The notes beneath the pieces are model-generated. The model saw nothing but the letters and a program-made list of their open reading frames with translations. It was not told the origin of the DNA and did not search any database. From Prochlorococcus sp. AG-355-O17 (lineage in GTDB: Bacteria > Cyanobacteriota > Cyanobacteriia > PCC-6307 > Cyanobiaceae): 64,000 nucleotides of DNA. Made by a program: the position numbers and the translations under genes. The stretch spans positions 105,330 through 169,329 of the forward strand of contig QCEK01000002.1 in the NCBI GenBank assembly GCA_003280655.1, in the 5' to 3' direction. Shown piece after piece: positions 33,228 to 40,463 of this stretch. Each line of letters opens with the position of its first letter. Positions within the stretch are counted from its first letter, which is position 1.

Positions 33228-33250
33228 AATAATACAAATTGCGTATTATT
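33228..33250. promoter_or_regulatory. perfect inverted repeat in the znuC-znuA promoter region
   Basis: AATAATAC and GTATTATT are exact inverted copies separated by 7 bases. The site lies 38 bases upstream of the znuC start codon. It may be an operator for the znuC side; it differs from the Zur-like box on the znuA side. Confidence 0.45.
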
Positions 33251-33286
33251 TTCATAACATTTGATACCTTTGCTTGTCAGGCATAA

Positions 33287-33301
33287 TGAAAATGGTTATC
33301 A
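33287..33301. promoter_or_regulatory. candidate Zur box upstream of znuA
   Basis: TGAAAATGGTTATCA is close to the TGATAAT-N-ATTATCA type of Fur/Zur operator (TGA and TCA ends, AT-rich arms of 7 around a central base). It ends 24 bases before the annotated znuA start, where a repressor would block transcription. Binding by Zur is inferred. Confidence 0.6.
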
Positions 33302-33325
33302 TTTTTAAGTGTTTAATTATTTTTC

Positions 33326-34867
33326 ATGTCAATTTTTAAAAGACTTTTAACAAATAGATCAGGTTCGAGTAAGTCAATTATGAAAAATTCCGTAATCGCT
33401 GGAACGATTATATTTTCTGGTTTTGGGCAGGATGTTATGGCTAAAGGGAAATCATACGTAGCAGTAGAACCACTAGTTTGTGATTTAGTTAAATCAATTG
33501 TATTACCATCTGATGAAGTTACATGCTTAGTAGATAGAAAACAAGATGTTCATGACTTAAAGATCAATCCAAGGCAAGCTCAATTACTAAATAGCGCAGA
33601 CAAAGTATTTACTCTTGGTAAAGAAATGACTCCAAGCATGAGAAATTGGGAAAATAAAAAGAATACTGTTGTAGTAGGTGTTAATGCAATAGACGTAGAT
33701 GATCATTCTGATCATGGAGGTCATGATGATCACTCAGACCATGGTGGACATGACGATCATGCCGAACATTCAGCTAAGGTAGATGACCACTCTGATCATG
33801 GAGGTCACGACGATCACTCAGATCATGATGGACATGATGATCACGCTGAGGGTGCTTTCGAATGGGCAGGCAAATTCCAACTTTCTAAGGGTTCTTACAA
33901 ATGGTCATTTGAAAAAGTCGATGGAGAATATGCAGATCCTGCAATGAAGATGGTGATTCTCAAATCTAATGACATAGAGGGGTCTGAAGATTTAGCTAAA
34001 GAACTATTAGGATCTAAAGACTCAATAAGCAGAAAAAATGATGGTACTTTGATAGCCAGTAATAAAGCTTTTGTTCTTAACTTTGATCAAAGAAAAGAAA
34101 GTACTGTTTTTAACGTGGATATCAAAGAAGATGGTCAATATATATTTTTTACTGAACACATGCCTTTTGAGTTTGAAGCAACTCAACACTTTTTTAAAGA
34201 CGTTTCAAATAGTGATGTAGAACCAATAGCACAAGTACCAGACGAAGGAGAGGGGCATCATCATCATGACCATGGAGGCCTAGATCCTCATGTTTGGCAT
34301 GATCCACATAACATCATAAAAATGGGAGATCTTATAAGCAAAAGTTTAAAGAAAGATATTTCAGTTTTTAATAGAGGTGACAGAAAACTAATTAATGAAA
34401 GATTCGAAAAAGCTGATTCTCTCTTAGAAGGCTTAGATAGTTGGATCGTCGAACAAGTAAGCTCTATTCCTGAGGAAAACAGAGTAATTGTCTCTAAACA
34501 CAAAGCAATGGAATACTACGGGGATGCATTTGGTTTTGAAACCATTAGTTTACTAGACTTTCTTGGAGACTCCTCAAGCCTAAGGCCAGACAACATAAGT
34601 TCTACTTTAAAAATGTTAGATGAAAAGAATGTTCAGGCAATATTTCCCGAACAAATTCCAGCATCTAAGTTATTAAGGAACTTAAGTAGACAAAGTTCAG
34701 TTCCATTAGCTTCTAATCAAATATTCGTTGATGGATTGATGATGGATGGCAATACGGTTTCAGTAGCTGTTCACAACACTTGTACAATTGTTGATTCATT
34801 AGGTGGAAGCTGTGATAAAGAATCTGGCTCCAATCTTGAGTCTGAATGGTACAAACTTTCAGATTAA
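33326..34867 (+). CDS. znuA: zinc-binding ABC transporter substrate protein with extra domain, 513 aa
   Basis: Periplasmic zinc-binding protein of the A-1 cluster. After a signal region (a start at Met19 is also possible) come the ligand segment DVHDLKINPRQ, a His/Asp-rich loop at about 125-175 (two copies of DDHSDHGGHDDHSD...HAE), and an inserted domain at about 178-295 (FEWAG...FTEHMPFEF). A second His cluster GHHHHDHGGLDPHVWHDPHN and the C-terminal lobe with VSKHKAMEYYGD follow. It is about 200 residues longer than standard ZnuA because of the two insertions. The inserted domain resembles one in the GTPase encoded next door. Confidence 0.92.
   Translation: MSIFKRLLTNRSGSSKSIMKNSVIAGTIIFSGFGQDVMAKGKSYVAVEPLVCDLVKSIVLPSDEVTCLVDRKQDVHDLKINPRQAQLLNSADKVFTLGKEMTPSMRNWENKKNTVVVGVNAIDVDDHSDHGGHDDHSDHGGHDDHAEHSAKVDDHSDHGGHDDHSDHDGHDDHAEGAFEWAGKFQLSKGSYKWSFEKVDGEYADPAMKMVILKSNDIEGSEDLAKELLGSKDSISRKNDGTLIASNKAFVLNFDQRKESTVFNVDIKEDGQYIFFTEHMPFEFEATQHFFKDVSNSDVEPIAQVPDEGEGHHHHDHGGLDPHVWHDPHNIIKMGDLISKSLKKDISVFNRGDRKLINERFEKADSLLEGLDSWIVEQVSSIPEENRVIVSKHKAMEYYGDAFGFETISLLDFLGDSSSLRPDNISSTLKMLDEKNVQAIFPEQIPASKLLRNLSRQSSVPLASNQIFVDGLMMDGNTVSVAVHNTCTIVDSLGGSCDKESGSNLESEWYKLSD
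33698..33850 (+). repeat. tandem His/Asp-coding repeats in znuA
   Basis: Repeated 9-residue units of the type DDHSDHGGH, arranged as two longer blocks separated by SAKV. They encode the zinc-sequestering loop of ZnuA. Codon variation between copies shows they are not a very recent expansion. Confidence 0.85.
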
Positions 34868-34877
34868 ATTTTTCTAA

Positions 34878-34892
34878 TAAAAACGGTTTTCA
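34878..34892. promoter_or_regulatory. second candidate Zur box, upstream of the GTPase gene
   Basis: TAAAAACGGTTTTCA has the same 15-base layout as the box before znuA (7-base arms, central G, TCA end). It lies 52 bases before the GTPase start, in the znuA-GTPase gap, so this gene may have its own zinc-controlled promoter. Confidence 0.5.
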
Positions 34893-34944
34893 TTTTTTAT
34901 TATTACTATTATTAAACTATTGTTTATTTAGTAAAAATCAGTAA

Positions 34945-36294
34945 ATGAGTATCAAAGATAAAGTTCCCGTTACTATTCTTACTGGATTTTTAGGTTCAGG
35001 GAAGACTACTTTGCTTAATAGAATATTGAGTGAAGAGCACGGGAAAAGAATAGCCGTAATTGAGAATGAATACGGTGAAGTAGGTATAGATCAAGGGCTC
35101 GTAATTAATGCCGATGAAGAAGTATTTGAGATGTCAAATGGGTGCATTTGTTGTACTGTTCGCGGTGATTTAATAAGAGTCCTTGGCAACCTTATGAAAA
35201 GAAGAGATAAGTTTGACTATGTTTTAGTAGAAACGACAGGATTAGCAGATCCAGGCCCAGTTGCTCAGACTTTTTTTATGGATGAAGAGATTAGTTCTGA
35301 ATTTACTCTTGATGGAATTGTGACTTTAGTTGATGCTGCACATATCGATCAGCAACTAGGAAGGAGTGATGAAAGTTCAGAACAAGTTGCATTTGCAGAT
35401 GTTCTTGTCCTTAACAAAACTGATTTAGTCTCTGATGATGCACTAAATACTCTTGAATCGAGGTTGAGAGATATGAACCGAATGACTCGAATTATTCGAG
35501 CCGAGAATGCTAAAGTACCAATTGAAACAGTCTTAAATCTAAGTGCATTTGATCTTGATCAGATCCTTAAACGCAGGCCAACATTCCTTGAACCAGAATA
35601 TCCTTTTGAATGGACAGGTGTTTACGATCTTGATGCAGGTAAATATGAATTAACGCTAGAAGAAGGACCAGATCCAGAAATGTCCCTAGTAGCTCTCGTT
35701 AACCAAGGTGAGAGTGAGGAGGAACTTAAAGATGGGGCTGAATCCTCATTAAGACTTTATGCAGAAAAAGCTAATACTTTAGAACCTGGAAATACTATCC
35801 AATATGGAGAACATATAAATCTCAAATTAGATGATAAAGGGAATAAATCCTTCATCCTGAACATAGAAAAACCAACCAAAATAGCTTTGTTTACACAGCA
35901 CACTGCTGAAGAATTCAATATGAAAGTCATTAAAAGTGACGAAAATAAAGAGATTCCATTTAATACTGAAAGGTTCTGGCAAGCAGAGCATGAACATGAT
36001 GATGAAGTTGGCTCAATTGCTATAGAGCGTTTTGGAGATGTTGACCCAGAAAAACTAAATACTTGGATGGGAAGGCTTCTTTCAGAAAAAGGGGTGGATA
36101 TATTCAGAACTAAAGGTTTCATAAGTTACTCAGGTAATCCAAAGCGAATAGTTTTCCAAGGAGTACACATGTTATTTACTGCACAACCTGATAAAGAATG
36201 GGGTAACGAACCTCGTAGAAATCAACTTGTTTTTATCGGTAGAAATTTAAATGAAAAAGAGATGCAAGAAGGCTTTGATAAATGCCTGATATAG
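34945..36294 (+). CDS. COG0523/CobW-type GTPase, probable zinc chaperone, 449 aa
   Basis: G3E GTPase with Walker A GFLGSGKTTLLNRIL, the metal-binding GCICCTVR motif, ETTGLADPGP and NKTD. A C-terminal CobW domain (VDIFRTKGFISYSGNPKRIVFQGVHM) completes the family architecture. Between them, about residues 221-340 form an insertion (FEWTG...FTQHTAEEF) followed by HEHDDE. The znu/zur context indicates zinc delivery to client proteins under starvation (the ZagA/ZigA type role), not cobalamin synthesis. It overlaps the WD40 gene by 13 bp. Confidence 0.9.
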   Translation: MSIKDKVPVTILTGFLGSGKTTLLNRILSEEHGKRIAVIENEYGEVGIDQGLVINADEEVFEMSNGCICCTVRGDLIRVLGNLMKRRDKFDYVLVETTGLADPGPVAQTFFMDEEISSEFTLDGIVTLVDAAHIDQQLGRSDESSEQVAFADVLVLNKTDLVSDDALNTLESRLRDMNRMTRIIRAENAKVPIETVLNLSAFDLDQILKRRPTFLEPEYPFEWTGVYDLDAGKYELTLEEGPDPEMSLVALVNQGESEEELKDGAESSLRLYAEKANTLEPGNTIQYGEHINLKLDDKGNKSFILNIEKPTKIALFTQHTAEEFNMKVIKSDENKEIPFNTERFWQAEHEHDDEVGSIAIERFGDVDPEKLNTWMGRLLSEKGVDIFRTKGFISYSGNPKRIVFQGVHMLFTAQPDKEWGNEPRRNQLVFIGRNLNEKEMQEGFDKCLI

Positions 36295-37355
36295 AACCAT
36301 TTAGCCCAAGAGGCATGTTCCACGAGGGATGGACAGCTGAAGTTAGCGATTATGCCATAGCATGTGGCTGGGCTCTTAAAGGGAAACAATTTATTGTTGG
36401 CGATGTAGCAGGTGGTATTTTTGCATTCGAAGGAGATACTGGAAAAATTATTTGGAAAAAAGAAAATACTCACTCTGGTGGTCTACTAGCAATGGCAATT
36501 CATCCAGAGGGTGAAATTTTTGCAACATCAGGTCAGGATGGAAATGTTCAAATTTGTAATTGCCATCAAGGTAAAGTTATTAAAACACTTGATCTTGGCA
36601 AAGGTTGGGTAGAACACCTCAAGTGGTCTAATGACGGTTTATTTCTAGCGATAGCTTCCTCAAAAACAGTATATGTTTTTAATGAAATTGGTGAAGAGAA
36701 ATGGATCTCAGAAGACCATCCAAGCACAGTAAGTGCAGTAACTTGGTCAAATAAAAATGAGCTAGCAACTGCTTGCTATGGAAGAGTTACATTCTTTGAC
36801 ATAGTTAATAATAAAACAAATCAAAAACTCGAGTGGCAAGGATCATTGGTCTCTATGGAATTAAGTCCAGATGGAGATATAGTCGCCTGCGGGAGTCAAG
36901 ACAATTCAGTTCATTTTTGGAGAAGATCAACAGGAATGGATGCTGAAATGACTGGATACCCTGGAAAACCAAGTCACCTTTCTTTTGATGACAGCGGAAA
37001 ATTATTAGCGACTAGCGGCAGTGAAAGAATTACAGTATGGAGCTTTATAGGCAATGGTCCAGAAGGGACTATGCCAGGAGAGCTATGTCACCATACAGAA
37101 CCTATTTCGAGCTTAGCCTTTTCAAATAAAGGTATGCTCGTAGCCTCAGGATCTAGGGATGGTTCTGTTGTCGCAAGTTTCTTAAAAAATGACGGCAATG
37201 GAGACCCAGTTGGGGCTGCATTCGCCGGTGATTTGGTAGGGGCAATATCATGGAGACCTGATGATTGTGCACTTGCAGCAGTTAATGCAAAAGGTGTTGT
37301 GAATGTATGGAAATTTAAAGTTCGTACTAACCTTTTTTCAAAGGGATTTAAGTAA
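36282..37355 (+). CDS. WD40 repeat protein, 357 aa
   Basis: A beta-propeller with about seven degenerate repeats, for example FATSGQDGNVQICNCHQGKVI, VACGSQDNSVHFWRR and VASGSRDGSVVASF. No signal peptide, so cytoplasmic. It is translationally coupled to the zinc GTPase by a 13-bp overlap, which suggests a scaffold or client-recognition role in zinc handling (inference). WD40 domains are uncommon in such small genomes. Confidence 0.85.
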   Translation: MPDIEPFSPRGMFHEGWTAEVSDYAIACGWALKGKQFIVGDVAGGIFAFEGDTGKIIWKKENTHSGGLLAMAIHPEGEIFATSGQDGNVQICNCHQGKVIKTLDLGKGWVEHLKWSNDGLFLAIASSKTVYVFNEIGEEKWISEDHPSTVSAVTWSNKNELATACYGRVTFFDIVNNKTNQKLEWQGSLVSMELSPDGDIVACGSQDNSVHFWRRSTGMDAEMTGYPGKPSHLSFDDSGKLLATSGSERITVWSFIGNGPEGTMPGELCHHTEPISSLAFSNKGMLVASGSRDGSVVASFLKNDGNGDPVGAAFAGDLVGAISWRPDDCALAAVNAKGVVNVWKFKVRTNLFSKGFK

Positions 37356-37373
37356 AAAGTAGAAATTTATTTA

Positions 37374-37529
37374 TTACCAATAGTTAGCTTTTAAATGTCT
37401 TTCCATACAAATGACCTCACAGTCATTATCTATCCCTTTTGGGTGAATATCGCAATATGAGAGACATTGAAAATATTCGTCTATGGGATTTGATTTATCA
37501 GTTTTACTAACTTCTTTTGAATGATTCAT
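37374..37529 (-). CDS. 51-aa protein with twin CX3C motifs
   Basis: The translation contains QCLSYCDIHPKGIDNDCEVICMERH: two CX3C pairs ten residues apart, with His and Asp between them. No signal peptide. The spacing would suit a helical hairpin with disulfides or a bound metal ion such as zinc. It is tail-to-tail with the WD40 gene, 18 bases apart, at the edge of the zinc island. Its own promoter region (37530-37720) shows nothing I can name. Confidence 0.6.
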   Translation of the reverse strand: MNHSKEVSKTDKSNPIDEYFQCLSYCDIHPKGIDNDCEVICMERHLKANYW

Positions 37530-37741
37530 AAAAGATTTCCTCAATTATTTAAAATTAAGATAGACGAATTAAATATCAAAAGAAATAAGCAAAACTTACT
37601 AAAAATATCTCAAAAAAATTAGCACGATTGATTACTACTCTCGGACATTTTTAATTAAAAAGCAATGCGTATAAAAACGGATTGTCTTTAGAGAAATATT
37701 TTCCTAATTTTATATTGTTGAGTTCTAGGAGGTCTTTCAAA

Positions 37742-37774
37742 ATGATCGATAGCCTGCCTGAAATTTCGGAATAA
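37742..37774 (+). other. 10-codon mini-ORF with a perfect Shine-Dalgarno
   Basis: AGGAGG at 37727-37732 is followed after 9 bases by ATG and a 10-codon frame (MIDSLPEISE). A hairpin TTCGG / CCGAA overlaps its end. No larger gene follows; the structured RNA begins about 35 bases later. It could be a leader peptide or a chance match. Confidence 0.3.
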
Positions 37775-37804
37775 GCCGAACTAATTTAATTAACTGCTCC
37801 AATT

Positions 37805-37990
37805 ATTTTTTATTAATGTCTAAGCTTCCTTCTTCTGCATCGTTTAGGTGCCCTTTAAGAAACAAGCTTAATTCTAGAGTTTTTGCCCCAGTTAAAGACA
37901 ATTAGTTAATTTTGGTGAGCATTAGCTTAAAAGAAGTTAGCAACAAGGATCCATGATTTAGGTGCGTTAATAACTTCAGTAAAAAATATA
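37805..37990 (+). ncRNA. structured RNA, possible 6S RNA
   Basis: The ends pair: TTATTAATGT (about 37809-37818) with GCGTTAATAA (about 37963-37972), extended by CTAA/TTAG. This leaves a large open middle and a terminal hairpin near 37864-37928 (AAGCTTAAT / ATTAGCTT). A long closing stem, central bubble and GGTGAGCAT in the loop region resemble 6S RNA, which sequesters RNA polymerase. Two TTTAGGTGC copies flank the bubble. A strong terminator follows at 38004-38033. The 6S identity is a guess from architecture. Confidence 0.45.
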
Positions 37991-38003
37991 AGTAAGAGAT
38001 AAA

Positions 38004-38033
38004 AGAGGGCTTAAATTAGCCCTCTTTTTTTTT
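38004..38033 (+). terminator. rho-independent terminator
   Basis: A 7-bp GC-containing stem GAGGGCT / AGCCCTC with a TAAATT loop and nine T after it, one of the strongest terminators in the window. It ends the structured RNA before it. Confidence 0.85.
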
Positions 38034-38088
38034 AAGATGACTTTCTTGTAGTTTTATAGATAATGATAAAAACAATAAAATTTAAAAA

Positions 38089-38364
38089 ATGGTTCGATAT
38101 TATTGCCCATATTGCAATCCTAAATATCAATTTCAAAAACAATCATTAGAAGGTAAATTAATTTGTGGATTATGCGGAGAGGATCTCGTAAAAAAACCAT
38201 ATATTAGGTTAAACCAGATAATCGCTTTAGTTGCTGCTTCATCATTACTTCTACCGTTGATTTATACTTTTATTTTTTTAATTAAAAATCAAATAAATCC
38301 TCCTAATAAAAATTATCAAGCAAATGGTAATTTAATAATAATTATCAAAGAACAAACTTCATAA
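38089..38364 (+). CDS. small zinc-ribbon membrane protein, 91 aa
   Basis: The N terminus MVRYYCPYCNPKYQFQKQ together with ICGLCGEDL makes a four-Cys zinc ribbon. One membrane span follows (about residues 44-66) and then a short polar tail. Similar in layout to the 73-aa protein at 13713-13934. Function unknown. Confidence 0.6.
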   Translation: MVRYYCPYCNPKYQFQKQSLEGKLICGLCGEDLVKKPYIRLNQIIALVAASSLLLPLIYTFIFLIKNQINPPNKNYQANGNLIIIIKEQTS

Positions 38365-38388
38365 AACAATTAAAAAAATCTCAAGAGG

Positions 38389-38610
38389 TCAACCTCTACA
38401 AAGTGATTTATTTAAACAAGAATTTTTACTTTCAATATTTATTTGATCATCAATATTTTTTAATTTGTTTATATTAATAATTACTTTAACTTTTTCCCCA
38501 CAATGTTCTTTGCAACCACCATTAAATAAATTATGTGCATATAAGCTGGAACTATTCGTAAGTAATAAAAGAAAAATTATTTTATAAATTTGATTAAAAT
38601 AAGAATTCAT
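38389..38610 (-). CDS. small secreted cysteine-containing protein, 73 aa
   Basis: It has a signal peptide (IYKIIFLLLLTNSSSLYAHN) and a mature part with GGCKEHCGEK and SCLNKSLC: four Cys and a His. It resembles the protein at 24972-25157 in size, in the GGC start of the mature part and in the C-terminal Cys pair. Disulfide-rich or metal-binding in the periplasm or lumen is likely. Confidence 0.55.
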   Translation of the reverse strand: MNSYFNQIYKIIFLLLLTNSSSLYAHNLFNGGCKEHCGEKVKVIININKLKNIDDQINIESKNSCLNKSLCRG

Positions 38611-38654
38611 TTTTTATTATGATTTTCCCAGAATTAGTAAATAAATAATATCAG

Positions 38655-38891
38655 TTAATTCCAAGGAGTGTTTATAAGTCCCCAGATATCGAAGAAGAAA
38701 AATAAAATTGCAATAACAACAAGATCCCATGCTCTTTCCCTAAAAGCCCAAGGCGCAATAAAAACTTCTCCAAGTCCGTGAAGTGCCGCCCCTACTGGTA
38801 GATGATCAAGAACCAACAAACTATGAGAGAGGATAAAAAGAAAGCTTGCGAAATATCTAAAAAAAACAAATTGCCAATTACTAGAACTCAT
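38655..38891 (-). CDS. hypothetical membrane protein, 78 aa
   Basis: Two or three hydrophobic segments (FASFLFILSHSLLVL, VGAALHGLGEVFIAPWAF and LVVIAILFFFFDIWGLI), with two His that could bind a cofactor. No family recognised. It is separated from the ATP-grasp operon by 137 bases containing no visible signal. Confidence 0.55.
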   Translation of the reverse strand: MSSSNWQFVFFRYFASFLFILSHSLLVLDHLPVGAALHGLGEVFIAPWAFRERAWDLVVIAILFFFFDIWGLINTPWN

Positions 38892-39028
38892 GCTTTTTAG
38901 ATTTTTAAGAAATATACTTCAATGATCAAAATAATGATATAGATCGAGTAAAGAGATATTATTTTTGGTAGCCATAAATACGAATAAAGATATAAAGCTA
39001 AAGTAAAAGTTACTAAACGATCAAATAT

Positions 39029-40462
39029 ATGTTTACAAGTTATCAGCCTAAAAATAGTTTTGATGAATACTTTAAGGACAATGTTAACTCTGCTAGAGAA
39101 ATATTGATTCCACTTCTTTCATCTTTAGATAATATGGGACTTGAAGAATTAAATAGGAATCACTCTGCCGCAAAAAAATTATTACTAAGACATGGTGCGA
39201 CTTTTAGATTAAACGATACTGGTTTAAAAGGTACTGAGAGAATATTACCTTTTGATCCACTTCCCAGAATAATTAGTAAAGATGATTGGGTAACGTTAGA
39301 AAAAGGCCTAAAACAAAGGCTTGAGGCAATAGATTTATTCCTAGATGATATTTATAATTCTCAAAAAATAATAAATGATGGAATAATTCCAAGAGAATTA
39401 ATAGAGAGTTCAGAAGGTTGGAGACCTCAGATGATAGGTTTCAAACCTCCACTAAAGAAATGGTGTCAAATTTCAGGACTTGATTTAATAAGGGATAGAA
39501 AAGGAGATTGGCATGTTTTAGAAGATAATTTAAGATGCCCTTCTGGGGTTGCTTATTTTTTAGAAAATAGATTAGTTATGAAAAATATTTTTCCTAATCT
39601 TTTCTCAGGAAGAATAGTAAAACCAATTGATGAATATCCATCATATCTTTTAAAAACGCTTCAAGAACTTGCTGTTTGGACTGACACTCCCAAGATAGTT
39701 CTACTAACTCCAGGAATTTTTAATAGTGCTTATTTTGAACATAGTTATCTAGCTCAAGAAATGGGCATCCAACTAGTTCAAGGTCATGACTTAGTTTGTA
39801 ATGATGATTATGTATATTTAAAAACTACCTCTGGATTAAAAAGAGTAGATGTCATTTACAGGCGAATTGATGATGATTTCTTAGATCCTCTAAATTTCAG
39901 AAAAGATTCCTGCCTTGGTGTTAGCGGATTACTTGATGTTTTTAAGGCAGGTCATGTTGCTTTAGCAAATGCACCTGGTACTGGAATAGCAGATGACAAA
40001 ATGATTTATTCTTTTGTTCCCAAAATGATTAAATATTATCTTGATGAGGATATTATTATTAAAAATGTAAAAACTTATATTTGTCATTATCAAAAGGATC
40101 GTGAATATGTTCTAGAAAATTTATCAAAACTTGTTATTAAGTCTGTCGCAGAAGCTGGCGGTTATGGAATGTTAATTGGCCCTCACTCAACAACGAATGA
40201 GATAGAAGAATTTGCTAATAAAATTAAAAATAATCCTAGAAATTTCATAGCTCAACCAACCTTAGAATTATCTACTGTACCATCGTTATGTGATGGAGAA
40301 CTATATCCATGTCATGTTGATTTAAGACCATATATCTTAAGAGGTAAAGATTCATGGGTTAGCCCAGGCGGGCTAACGAGAGTAGCATTAAAAAAAGGAT
40401 CATTAGTCGTAAATTCTTCTCAAGGTGGAGGATGCAAAGATACATGGGTTGTAGGTAAATAA
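39029..40462 (+). CDS. circularly permuted ATP-grasp protein (COG2308-type), 477 aa
   Basis: Matches the circularly permuted type-2 ATP-grasp family: LRHGATFRLN, GLDLIRDRKGDWHVLEDNLRCPSGVAYFLENR, VIYRRIDDDFLDP and VAEAGGYGMLIGP, with ALANAPGTGIADDK. It should ligate an amine or a peptide to an acyl acceptor using ATP. It is one base ahead of the alpha-E gene and followed by a transglutaminase-like gene, the conserved trio. The true substrate is unknown in all organisms I am aware of. Confidence 0.9.
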   Translation: MFTSYQPKNSFDEYFKDNVNSAREILIPLLSSLDNMGLEELNRNHSAAKKLLLRHGATFRLNDTGLKGTERILPFDPLPRIISKDDWVTLEKGLKQRLEAIDLFLDDIYNSQKIINDGIIPRELIESSEGWRPQMIGFKPPLKKWCQISGLDLIRDRKGDWHVLEDNLRCPSGVAYFLENRLVMKNIFPNLFSGRIVKPIDEYPSYLLKTLQELAVWTDTPKIVLLTPGIFNSAYFEHSYLAQEMGIQLVQGHDLVCNDDYVYLKTTSGLKRVDVIYRRIDDDFLDPLNFRKDSCLGVSGLLDVFKAGHVALANAPGTGIADDKMIYSFVPKMIKYYLDEDIIIKNVKTYICHYQKDREYVLENLSKLVIKSVAEAGGYGMLIGPHSTTNEIEEFANKIKNNPRNFIAQPTLELSTVPSLCDGELYPCHVDLRPYILRGKDSWVSPGGLTRVALKKGSLVVNSSQGGGCKDTWVVGK

Positions 40463-40463
40463 T

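Noticed and set aside
33698..33850. Tandem repeats considered as a CRISPR array
   Set aside because: They are in-frame His/Asp codons of znuA with no unique spacers.
35757..36122. 121-codon minus-strand frame inside the GTPase gene
   Set aside because: Antisense shadow; Ser/Phe-rich composition typical of reverse-complement reading of AT-rich genes.
37816..37905. 29-codon frame inside the structured RNA
   Set aside because: It overlaps the predicted closing stem of the RNA and has no ribosome site; likely chance.
37816..38033. Structured RNA considered as tmRNA or RNase P RNA
   Set aside because: No tag reading frame with an alanine-rich end, no tRNA-like T arm and no conserved RNase P core sequence.
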